12,012 nt of DNA from Pseudobdellovibrionaceae bacterium (GTDB lineage: Bacteria > Bdellovibrionota > Bdellovibrionia > Bdellovibrionales > JAMPXM01), in NCBI GenBank assembly GCA_016791465.1, contig JAEUWE010000343.1, forward strand, positions 1 to 12,012. Reading direction: 5' to 3'. Position numbers and translations under genes: made by a program. The notes under the pieces were generated by a model. It was given only the letters and a program-made list of their open reading frames with translations, was not told where the DNA came from and did no database searches. Positions 1 through 5,891 of the stretch are shown here, in pieces (positions within the stretch are counted from its first letter, which is position 1; the number at the start of each line of letters is the position of its first letter).

Positions 1-78
1 TGGGTTTTTGTCGGCGCCTTACTGGTTGGAATGCTGGTCTATCAAAAGATTGAAAAGGTGCTTCCTGGCAAGAACTAG
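1..78 (+). CDS. C-terminal end of a membrane protein, probably YeeE/YedE-like sulfur transporter (partial)
   Basis: Frame 1 is open from the window edge to a TAG at 76-78 and encodes 25 residues. A hydrophobic helix (WVFVGALLVGMLVY) is followed by a short charged tail (QKIEKVLPGKN). This looks like the last transmembrane segment of an inner membrane protein with a positive cytoplasmic end. The stop lies 14 bases before a TauE/SafE permease and a persulfide dioxygenase-like gene. In many proteobacteria that pair is preceded by one or two small YeeE/YedE (DUF6691-type) membrane genes implicated in thiosulfate or sulfur transport. The reading frame is seen directly. The family assignment rests on the context and on a loose resemblance of the tail, so it is only moderately supported. 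Confidence 0.55.
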   Translation, partial: WVFVGALLVGMLVYQKIEKVLPGKN

Positions 79-92
79 CCAGAGAATCGAAG

Positions 93-920
93 GTGATTGT
101 GGAATCGTTATTGCCGGTTTTGGGATATCTGGCCAGTGTGTTGATGGGGTTGTCGCTCGGTCTCATTGGCGGCGGGGGCTCAATTTTAACAGTTCCTATT
201 CTAGTCTATCTTTTCCGCGTGCCGGTTCTTGAAGCGACGGCGTATTCGCTTTTCGTGGTGGGACTCACGGCATTGGTCGGCGGGTTTGGAGCGTATCGCC
301 GCGGTGACGTCGATTTGAAGACGGGAATCATGTTCGCCGTCCCCAGTTTTTTGGGTGTCTTTGCAACTCGAAGTTGGATTGTTCCGCATCTGCCGGATCC
401 AGTTTTGAATATCGGCGCACTGGCTGTATCGAAGCCACTTTTTATTATGGTGATATTTGCGGTTCTGATGGTGGCGGCGTCGGTCTCGATGATTCGAAGT
501 AAAAAAACAGTGAAGGAGTCAGCTCCGCGAACGATGGCGAAGGCCCAGCGCAACGTTTTGATTGGGACTGAAGGCCTAGTTGTTGGAGCGCTCACGGGAA
601 TGGTGGGGGCTGGTGGCGGTTTTCTTATTATTCCGGCGCTTGTTGTGCTGGTCGGGCTTCCGATGCGGATTGCTGTCGGCACATCGCTGTTTATTATCGC
701 TGTCAAATCCCTTCTTGGATTTACGGGAGATTTGCGCAACGGCCTGGTCGTCAATTGGACCCTCTTGTTTTCGATTGTGGCGCTCGCAGTTGTCGGAACT
801 TTGCTTGGCGGTGCGTTCTCGAAAAGAGTGCCCGAAGTGAAGCTCAAAAAAGCGTTTGGTTACTTTGTTTTAATTATGGGTTCCGTGATTTTAGCGGAAC
901 AGCTTTCAAAAGCTTTATAA
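93..920 (+). CDS. TauE/SafE-family sulfite/sulfur anion permease
   Basis: The product has 275 residues and is almost entirely hydrophobic, with about eight predicted transmembrane helices. It carries the internal duplication typical of TauE/SafE. A glycine-rich motif in the first half (GLIGGGGSILTVPIL, about residues 23-37) is echoed in the second half (GMVGAGGGFLIIPALV, about 168-183). Length matches the family, usually 240-300 residues. Members export sulfite, sulfoacetate or related anions across the inner membrane. The gene sits 14 bases after a probable YeeE-like gene and 11 bases before a persulfide dioxygenase-like gene, which points to removal of sulfite made by the latter; this role is inferred. 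The start is GTG at 93. A second GTG at 99 has AAGG five bases upstream and is an equally possible start that loses only two residues. Confidence 0.92.
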   Translation: MIVESLLPVLGYLASVLMGLSLGLIGGGGSILTVPILVYLFRVPVLEATAYSLFVVGLTALVGGFGAYRRGDVDLKTGIMFAVPSFLGVFATRSWIVPHLPDPVLNIGALAVSKPLFIMVIFAVLMVAASVSMIRSKKTVKESAPRTMAKAQRNVLIGTEGLVVGALTGMVGAGGGFLIIPALVVLVGLPMRIAVGTSLFIIAVKSLLGFTGDLRNGLVVNWTLLFSIVALAVVGTLLGGAFSKRVPEVKLKKAFGYFVLIMGSVILAEQLSKAL

Positions 921-924
921 AGGA
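921..924 (+). promoter_or_regulatory. Ribosome binding site of the MBL-fold hydrolase gene
   Basis: AGGA lies seven bases before the ATG at 932, directly after the TAA of the permease gene. It supports 932 as the start, although the same frame stays open back to 755 inside the permease gene. Confidence 0.7.
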
Positions 925-931
925 AGACACA

Positions 932-1804
932 ATGAATAAGCTTGCGGTAAAAGAATTTTTTGATCGTGCAACATGGACGCTCACCTTTGTGGTCTTTGAT
1001 GACAAGAGCAAAGATGCTGTCATCATCGATCCTGTCCTGGATTACGATCCGGGCGCCTCGAAAGTCTCGACAGAGTCGGCGACTGAAGTGATTGGCTTTG
1101 TAAAGAAGCAGGGACTGAAAGTTCACTACATCCTTGAGACTCACGCACATGCGGACCACCTGTCGGGGTCGCAGGTTTTAAAAACAGAGTTTCCGGCTGC
1201 AAAAGTGGCAATTGGTGAGCGCATTCGCGATGTGCAGAAGTTGTTTAAGGGAGTGTTTGGTTTGGGTGAGAACTTTGCGACCGACGGCTCGCAATTTGAT
1301 CTGCTTTTAAAGGATGGACAGGAGATCTCGGCGGGCTCGCTTAAGATTAAGACTTTGTTCACACCTGGGCACACGCCAGCGTGTGCGTCTTATCTCATCA
1401 ACGATGAGTCGCTATTCACTGGCGACGCGCTCTTTATGCCAGATTACGGAACGGGACGATGTGACTTTCCGGCCGGCTCTGCAGAGACTCTCTACGACTC
1501 AATTACTCAGCGAATTTACTCGCTACCGGATCATGTGAAGGTCTATGTCGGTCACGACTATATGCCGGCAGGCCGAGGTATTGAGTTTCAATCGACGGTC
1601 GGTGAGGAGAAGAGAAAGAATATTCAGCTCAATGCGGAAACGCCAAAAGAGAAGTTTGTCGCGTTTCGCAACGAGCGGGACAAAACGCTCGCAGCACCTC
1701 GACTGCTTTTGCCGAGTGTTCAGGTGAATATCGACGCCGGAAATTTGCCGGTGGTCTCAGACAATGGCACACGGTATCTGAAGATTCCAATTCGCGGGAT
1801 GTGA
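932..1804 (+). CDS. MBL-fold hydrolase, persulfide dioxygenase (ETHE1/Blh) type
   Basis: The product has 290 residues with a metallo-beta-lactamase fold. The metal-binding motif HAHADH is at residues 71-76 (H71, H73, D75, H76). H147 follows in FTPGHT, D165 in TGDALF, and H208 in VGHDY. The stretch GTGRCDFPAGSAETLY (about 173-188) is characteristic of the ETHE1/Blh/glyoxalase-II-like branch, in which a mononuclear iron oxidises glutathione persulfide to sulfite. The C-terminal extension ending in PRLLLPSVQVNIDAGNLP and LKIPI is typical of the longer bacterial Blh-type proteins found beside TauE and YeeE genes. The protein should be cytosolic, since no signal peptide is visible. Glyoxalase II activity cannot be excluded from motifs alone, but the genomic setting favours sulfur oxidation. 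The gene ends five bases before a convergent gene, with no clear intrinsic terminator between them. Confidence 0.9.
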   Translation: MNKLAVKEFFDRATWTLTFVVFDDKSKDAVIIDPVLDYDPGASKVSTESATEVIGFVKKQGLKVHYILETHAHADHLSGSQVLKTEFPAAKVAIGERIRDVQKLFKGVFGLGENFATDGSQFDLLLKDGQEISAGSLKIKTLFTPGHTPACASYLINDESLFTGDALFMPDYGTGRCDFPAGSAETLYDSITQRIYSLPDHVKVYVGHDYMPAGRGIEFQSTVGEEKRKNIQLNAETPKEKFVAFRNERDKTLAAPRLLLPSVQVNIDAGNLPVVSDNGTRYLKIPIRGM

Positions 1805-1809
1805 TGTTC

Positions 1810-3327
1810 CTAAGGGACGATCGGATAAGGGATCTCAGAGACATTCATCTTTGAGGTGTCGAAAAGTATAAAATCGCCGCGACTGGTGATGATGGCGGCC
1901 TGTCCGGTGTAGTCGTTGACGTCGATGCCGTAGAACTCAGGAGTGCCGGTCGTGAAGGTGTGTGAGGCAACGAGGTGCGGAGTGACGATGTCGGTGACGT
2001 CCCACTTATCGAGTCGACCGTCGGCACTCAGGGAGTAGAGATATTCTTTTGCTCCCTCGACGGTGAAATCCGCCCAGCGAATGACAGATGTTCCTGGGCG
2101 AGTGAACTTCTTTGTCACAGTTGGGGTGTTGGCCACAAGACCCATAAAAGTGAAGGCCGCATTGCTGCCAATCGCCCCACCGATGAACGACTTTGTCCGT
2201 GCGGCGTTGGAGACCGTTGTCCAGCCCCAAGAGGTCATGCTGACGCTGCCATTGGCGGCGGATTGAGATGCGCTATGCCCAAGAGTCGACGCTCGCCACC
2301 AATTGATCGGCGCCGAAACGCCAGTGTAGGACTGCATGAGTAAGAAGTCGCCGAGCAATGTGACGGCATTGATGCTGTCAGTGCCCGGACATGACGTGGC
2401 GGGGCACGCAGAACCTTGCGATGTGAGCGCTGAGGTCACGGAGTGAAAACGGAGTTTCTGTCCGCGATAACGACTCGCAGTCCAAATATCCCAAACGGGA
2501 CCGCCAACGTTTACGATTTGCGCGGGGTTGCGCCCGCTCTCGCCGACCGACAGGCTGGCGAGTGCCGACCAATTGCTGGGAGCGGCGTTCGTGATGTCCC
2601 AGACTTCCACTTTGTTGTTGCCGTAAGATGAAAGAAAAAGTTTTGAATTGGAATCAAATAACTTGATGCCTCGGCAAGTCACGATCGAGTCGCTGGCGCC
2701 AATGCTTTTCACGATGGACACGGTGGATGCCGAGCTGAAGTCGATAACGTGAGCGCAGTTTGATGCCTCGGCGGTTCCCACATAGGCGTAGCTGCGCCCC
2801 CAGTCGACATCGACACTGAGAAAGGTAGTCGAATAAGTTGCAAAGGCGAGAACGTTGTTGCTGGTCACGATTGGGTTTGGAGCGGGTAAGATGGTGACGT
2901 TGTAGTAGTAGGTGTTACTGTCGACAGTGACAGAAATCGTGCCTGAGCCAGACGCTGCCGCAGTAAAGCCAGCGCTATAGCCATTGCTGTTGATATCGAG
3001 AGTTCCGAGTCCGGGAGTGATCGACCATGCATCGGCGAGGGCTGGCGCCGGGCTGCTGTTGCCGGCAGACCGGTCAAGAGCGTAAAGTGTGCGTGAATCG
3101 CCGGCTCTGATCGTGAGCAGCTCGACAGGGATTCCGGTTCCATCAAGAGACGATTCGATTTTCACGTTGCTGATTGTGGAGTCCGGATCTTTGGTGGTGG
3201 GGAGCGGGCGTTCGACGGCCACCATGCTGGCGAGGTCACAGGCCGAGAGTAAAGTCGTCGAAGTTACCGCGACAATCGGGAGTATCGACCGGGACAATTT
3301 CCATATGGCAGAGCACATTCGGAGCAT
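1810..3327 (-). CDS. Unrecognised lipoprotein with Ig-like region and probable beta-propeller
   Basis: The product has 505 residues. A hydrophobic leader ends in a lipobox (LSAC, cysteine at residue 30), so it should be a lipid-anchored envelope protein. Asp follows the cysteine, which in enterobacterial rules would favour inner-membrane retention; it is unknown whether that rule applies here. Residues 50-148 are rich in Ser, Thr and Gly, with alternating beta character resembling a bacterial Ig-like (BIG2-type) domain. From about 155 to the end there are repeated strand patterns such as YAYVGT...VIDFSS (about 180-199), LFLSSYGNNKVEVWDIT (230-246), YLYSLSADGRLDKWDVT (429-445) and AAIITSRGDFILFDTS (477-492). 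These suggest a YncE/LVIVD-like beta-propeller. No catalytic motif is visible and no specific function can be given. Start ATG 3327 has no good ribosome binding site; ATG 3318 is an alternative that keeps the leader. A terminator separates it from the upstream RRM gene, so it probably has its own promoter, which I could not identify. Confidence 0.8.
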   Translation of the reverse strand: MLRMCSAIWKLSRSILPIVAVTSTTLLSACDLASMVAVERPLPTTKDPDSTISNVKIESSLDGTGIPVELLTIRAGDSRTLYALDRSAGNSSPAPALADAWSITPGLGTLDINSNGYSAGFTAAASGSGTISVTVDSNTYYYNVTILPAPNPIVTSNNVLAFATYSTTFLSVDVDWGRSYAYVGTAEASNCAHVIDFSSASTVSIVKSIGASDSIVTCRGIKLFDSNSKLFLSSYGNNKVEVWDITNAAPSNWSALASLSVGESGRNPAQIVNVGGPVWDIWTASRYRGQKLRFHSVTSALTSQGSACPATSCPGTDSINAVTLLGDFLLMQSYTGVSAPINWWRASTLGHSASQSAANGSVSMTSWGWTTVSNAARTKSFIGGAIGSNAAFTFMGLVANTPTVTKKFTRPGTSVIRWADFTVEGAKEYLYSLSADGRLDKWDVTDIVTPHLVASHTFTTGTPEFYGIDVNDYTGQAAIITSRGDFILFDTSKMNVSEIPYPIVP

Positions 3328-3384
3328 GAGTAATTTTATCGGACAAAAGCCTAGTTTGGCTGAGGCTCGGTCTCAAAACGAAAC

Positions 3385-3410
3385 GAAAAAAACCCGGCAT
3401 CGGCCGGGTT
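3385..3410 (-). terminator. Intrinsic terminator of the RRM protein gene
   Basis: A perfect 8-bp GC-rich stem is formed by AACCCGGC (3391-3398) and GCCGGGTT (3403-3410) around the loop ATCG. The plus strand has a run of A at 3385-3392. On the minus strand the hairpin is therefore followed directly by a T-run, as in a classical rho-independent terminator. It lies about 50 bases past the stop codon of the RRM gene and ahead of the lipoprotein gene, so it separates the two transcription units. Confidence 0.92.
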
Positions 3411-3458
3411 TGTTGAAGGCTGATGAGGCAATCGTTTGCCTCTTGTTCAGATGGAATA

Positions 3459-3812
3459 TTACCACCCGCCGCGTGCGGCGCCACCACCGCGCGGACCGCG
3501 TGGGCCTCCGAAGCCGCCGCCTTCGCGGCCCCCGCCGCGTGGACCACCTCGGCCCCCGCCAGTTTCCATTGGTTTTGCTTCAGCAACCTTGAGATTTCGA
3601 CCATCAAGATCTTGACCGTCCATCGCCGATACTGCTTTTTGCGCGTCGTCATCCGACGCCATTTCGACGAACCCAAATCCTTTGCTGCGTCCGGTTTCGC
3701 GGTCCATGATGACACGCGCACTTTCCACGTTGCCATACTGCGCGAAGGCCGCTTGCAGACTCTGGTCTGTAGTTGAGTAAGAGAGATTGCCGACATATAG
3801 CTTTTTGCCCAC
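3459..3812 (-). CDS. Small RRM RNA-binding protein with glycine/arginine-rich tail
   Basis: The product has 117 residues. A single RNA recognition motif covers about residues 3-80. RNP2 is LYVGNL (5-10) and RNP1 is KGFGFVEM (44-51), with aromatic residues Y6, F46 and F48 placed to stack on RNA bases. Residues 85-117 are dominated by Gly and Arg (for example GGGRGG, GPRGPRGGG, ARGGW), an RGG-like disordered tail. Such proteins resemble the cyanobacterial Rbp and glycine-rich RNA-binding families, which bind single-stranded RNA and are often cold-induced. The GTG at 3812 is the start because a perfect AGGAGG lies six bases upstream (3819-3824) and the RRM begins immediately. The frame stays open upstream to 3905, but that segment carries no domain. 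The gene is apparently monocistronic, with its own terminator. Its 5' leader may be structured and regulatory. Confidence 0.95.
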   Translation of the reverse strand: MGKKLYVGNLSYSTTDQSLQAAFAQYGNVESARVIMDRETGRSKGFGFVEMASDDDAQKAVSAMDGQDLDGRNLKVAEAKPMETGGGRGGPRGGGREGGGFGGPRGPRGGGAARGGW

Positions 3813-3900
3813 GAAAAACCTCCTGAGCGAATGTGCACGGCGGAAGTTGTCGAGACTTCTGTCGTGGTTTAATTTATGGTTCCGCCCGTGAGGTCTCGAT
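3813..3900 (-). promoter_or_regulatory. Possible structured 5' leader of the RRM gene
   Basis: The minus-strand leader can form a 10-bp stem with one bulged G between plus-strand positions 3880-3890 (TTCCGCCCGTG) and 3836-3845 (CACGGCGGAA). A second hairpin, CGGAAGT/ACTTCTG (3841-3847 with 3855-3861), uses some of the same bases and so excludes the first. In addition, 3890-3897 can pair over eight positions (two of them G-U) with 3815-3822, which covers most of the AGGAGG. A leader with alternative folds that hide or free the ribosome binding site is therefore possible. The pairings are read by eye. The transcription start and the biological role are inferred. Confidence 0.4.
3819..3824 (-). 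promoter_or_regulatory. Consensus ribosome binding site fixing the GTG start of the RRM gene
   Basis: On the minus strand the sequence AGGAGG is followed by TTTTTC and GTG. It is the strongest Shine-Dalgarno in the window and decides the start at 3812 over the upstream open frame. Confidence 0.92.
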
Positions 3901-4060
3901 ATCATCCACTAACGTACTGCTGGAGCTAACCGGGGTTTGTGTCATCATCCATTGACGGACAGTGAAAAACCCCAAAACACAGGGGAGACTAACAATAAAG
4001 GATCTTAGCATAATCCTAACGTAGATTAAAGATAACAAAAGCTGAGATATTGTTGAGAAT

Positions 4061-4813
4061 ATGTTTCGTCATCGCGCTTCTGAGAAATTAGATTTAAAAA
4101 CCATTATAGATTGGTTTCTGCTCGCGTTTCTGGCGGGCAATGTTAACGCTGGTGGTTACTTGGCGTGCCATCGCTTTGTTTCACACGTGACCGGCTTTGC
4201 AACGCTCGCTGGAGTTGATGCTGCGGTGGGGAGTTGGGGCGATGCGTTCGGTATTTTGTCGGTACCACTGTTCTTTCTACTCGGTGTGGTTGTCTCGGCG
4301 TACCATGTCGAGCGACGCGTCTCGGAAGGAAAGGCGCCGGCCTACGGTCGAGTGATGAGCTTTGTGACGCTCTGTCTTTTTCTCGCGGGGCTTGGCGGCG
4401 TGCTCGGGTGGTGGAGCGACTTCGGCCAGACCGTTGAACTGTCGCGTGACTATTTTTTCCTGGCGCTGCTCTGCATGGCCAGCGGACTTCAGAACGCAGC
4501 ACTGACGTCTTCGAGCGGAGCGACTTTGCGAACAACACATTTAACCGGAACGACAACGGACCTCGGCATTGGTCTCATGCGTTGGGCCGCGCACAAGGCG
4601 GGAAGCGTTGGGCGAGAGCAGGAGTTTCGAGCGAACTCCTTGCGAATGGCGACGATCGTCGCCTTTATGTTTGGCTCAGGGGTTGGCGCGGTACTTTTTA
4701 TTAAATATCATTATTGGGGATTTTCGCTGCCGATTTTGATCGCGCTGTACGCGACCCTCACGGCAGCGAACGTAATTCCTAGCGAAGTACCGCGGCTGCA
4801 CCGCCGCCACTGA
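4061..4813 (+). CDS. YoaK/DUF1275-family inner membrane protein
   Basis: The product has 250 residues with about six hydrophobic segments. Two stretches match the DUF1275 (YoaK) family. Near the N-terminus is LAFLAGNVNAGGYLAC followed by FVSHVTG, the counterpart of the family's AGxxDAxxFL and FVSxMTGN motif. In the middle is ASGLQNAALTSSSG followed by LRTTHLTGTTTDLG, the counterpart of GLQNA and MTGTxxxLG. The length is typical for the family. Function is unknown; a transporter-like role has been suggested from topology only. The ATG at 4061 is preceded by GAGA five bases upstream. The gene runs into the convergent protease gene, overlapping its last 35 bases, so the end of each gene is antisense to the other. 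The C-terminal tail is basic (RLHRRH). Confidence 0.88.
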   Translation: MFRHRASEKLDLKTIIDWFLLAFLAGNVNAGGYLACHRFVSHVTGFATLAGVDAAVGSWGDAFGILSVPLFFLLGVVVSAYHVERRVSEGKAPAYGRVMSFVTLCLFLAGLGGVLGWWSDFGQTVELSRDYFFLALLCMASGLQNAALTSSSGATLRTTHLTGTTTDLGIGLMRWAAHKAGSVGREQEFRANSLRMATIVAFMFGSGVGAVLFIKYHYWGFSLPILIALYATLTAANVIPSEVPRLHRRH

Positions 4814-5729
4814 GAATAGCATCAAGCTTGTTCTTTACGACATCGGGATTCGTCACGTCTTCACCCCGACAGAGGCCATCTTGGCAGTGATAGGAGACGG
4901 CGCAGCGTGAGGAGCCTTGTTGTTTGAAGTCTTGTTCGCCGCGCACGAGGAGTCCGGCGATTTCGTGAGTTGCTGAATTGAAGACAGGAGATCCCGAGTT
5001 GCCACCAAATGAATCAAGATTCGCGACATAGAAACCATTGTCGTGACGACGAACTTTCGCTCCGTCGGCGATCTTTGCAGGCAGACCAACGGGATGTCCG
5101 ATGATGAAAACGTCCTCAGCGGGCTTTGGTGCGGCGTTCGCAAGTCGCAGTGGTTTGCGGCCAACAACGGGGCGATCGAGTTCGACCAGAGCAAAGTCGG
5201 CTCCGTCGCCGACCATTTCGTCGTGGAGAATGCGCTTGCATGAATAGACGTCCTCGGATTTGACCTTCGAGGGGTCTTTACCCTGTGTGTTGATATTGAA
5301 GCCAAAGACGAAATTTGCCGATGCGCAGAAGCTCGTGTCCATCACGCAGTGGCCAGCAGTGGCGATGATATTATCTGCAACCAGAACGCCCGAGCAGTAG
5401 GCTGGCGCGACTTGATCCCAGAACTTCTCGGACTTGCAGAGGTTGTTTTCCTCACCATACTTTGAACCGTTGACGATCGCGTCGATCGGTCCTTTCTGAA
5501 TGAAGCTTGCTGGTACGATGGCAACGACAGACTCTGCCAACGCACGGCGTGAAGCGTCGGTGTCTTCAAAGACATCCATGCGGTTGTCTTTTCCGTAAAT
5601 GACGAGAGGGTTCTGTGATGCCGTCGGCTTGAGTGAAGTCATCGCGGTGGTGGTTGAGATCGCTTCAGCTGTTGTTACGATGTGCAAAGCCGCAAACAGT
5701 ATCAGCGCCTTTAGAGTATTGACTTTCAT
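4779..5729 (-). CDS. Secreted trypsin-fold serine protease (S1, V8-like)
   Basis: The product has 316 residues. Residues 1-23 form a signal peptide: a basic start (MKVNTLK), a hydrophobic core, and an AEA cleavage site. A stretch of roughly 40-60 residues before the catalytic domain may be a propeptide. The catalytic triad is visible: His127 in TAGHC, Asp178 in GADFAL, and Ser245 in GGNSGSP. CysCys pairing around the active-site His (C112, C128) fits chymotrypsin-fold enzymes, and eight cysteines occur in the mature part, consistent with an extracytoplasmic enzyme. GNSGSP rather than GDSGGP is common in the V8/glutamyl-endopeptidase-like branch. The substrate is unknown. The ATG at 5729 is chosen because the signal peptide begins there and AAGGGG lies seven bases upstream. 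The frame is open further to 5825, but that would bury the signal peptide behind 32 arginine-rich residues. Confidence 0.92.
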   Translation of the reverse strand: MKVNTLKALILFAALHIVTTAEAISTTTAMTSLKPTASQNPLVIYGKDNRMDVFEDTDASRRALAESVVAIVPASFIQKGPIDAIVNGSKYGEENNLCKSEKFWDQVAPAYCSGVLVADNIIATAGHCVMDTSFCASANFVFGFNINTQGKDPSKVKSEDVYSCKRILHDEMVGDGADFALVELDRPVVGRKPLRLANAAPKPAEDVFIIGHPVGLPAKIADGAKVRRHDNGFYVANLDSFGGNSGSPVFNSATHEIAGLLVRGEQDFKQQGSSRCAVSYHCQDGLCRGEDVTNPDVVKNKLDAILSGGGAAAVLR

Positions 5730-5798
5730 CCTTGGTCCCCTTCGTCGTCTCGATCGGCCGTTCGTTCGGCGTACGAGTGTTGGCTCCATTTTCAGTTC

Positions 5799-5857
5799 TG
5801 CCATCCCATTGGCAAAACGTTCCATTTTGGAACCACCCCAGGCTAGGAAGGCCTGGG
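5799..5857. promoter_or_regulatory. Cluster of three inverted repeats upstream of the protease gene
   Basis: Three dyads lie side by side: TGCCA-N6-TGGCA (5799-5803 and 5810-5814), GTTCCA-TTT-TGGAAC (5819-5824 and 5828-5833), and CCCAGGC-N7-GCCTGGG (5837-5843 and 5851-5857). They are 70-130 bases upstream of the protease start and 35 bases or more beyond the stop of the antiporter gene. The first two have the size of protein operator sites. The third is a GC-rich hairpin without a following T-run, so at best a weak terminator. All arms are exact; the function is inferred. Confidence 0.45.
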
Positions 5858-5891
5858 CGGTCGAGCAAGACTAAAGTTTAGATGGTTGGTA

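Larger units (their letters stand above)
3813..4060. other. Divergent intergenic region between the RRM and YoaK-like genes
   Basis: This 248-base, AT-richer gap must hold the promoters of both divergent genes. I see no -35/-10 pair good enough to call. CATAAT at 4009-4014 resembles a -10 for the plus strand but has no matching -35 element. The region contains a direct repeat ATCATCCA (3901-3908 and 3944-3951). It also has an interrupted hairpin, GGGGTTT (3932-3938) with AAACCCC (3967-3973), with an inner TGTC/GACA stem (3940-3943 with 3958-3961). No small coding frame with a ribosome binding site was found. Confidence 0.6.

Noticed and set aside
206..847. A 213-codon open frame on the minus strand opposite the TauE/SafE gene
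   Set aside because: It is the complement of a clear permease, is low in hydrophobic pattern, rich in Thr, Pro and Arg as expected of a shadow frame, and has no recognisable domain.
755..931. An upstream extension of the MBL-fold gene
   Set aside because: The extension overlaps the permease gene in another frame and encodes no domain. The ATG at 932 has a ribosome binding site and starts where the family usually begins.
3236..3838. A 200-codon minus-strand frame spanning the RRM gene, its terminator and the lipoprotein start
   Set aside because: It runs through the intrinsic terminator and is out of frame with the clear RRM protein, whose motifs and ribosome binding site are unambiguous.
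3813..3905. A 31-residue N-terminal extension of the RRM protein
   Set aside because: The AGGAGG before GTG 3812 lies inside this stretch, the extension is arginine- and histidine-rich without a domain, and the RRM begins right at the GTG.
4009..4014. CATAAT as a -10 element for the YoaK-like gene
   Set aside because: Five of six bases match, but no acceptable -35 hexamer lies 16-18 bases upstream, so no promoter is called.
5730..5825. A 32-residue extension of the serine protease
   Set aside because: It would place an arginine-rich segment before the signal peptide, and AAGGGG supports the start at 5729.
5810..5826. TGGCA followed by downstream bases as a sigma-54 promoter
   Set aside because: The GC pair required at the -12 position is absent at the correct spacing.
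5837..5857. The CCCAGGC/GCCTGGG hairpin as an intrinsic terminator of the antiporter operon
   Set aside because: No T-run follows on the minus strand. The sequence after it contains mixed bases, so it is kept only as a dyad of unknown role.
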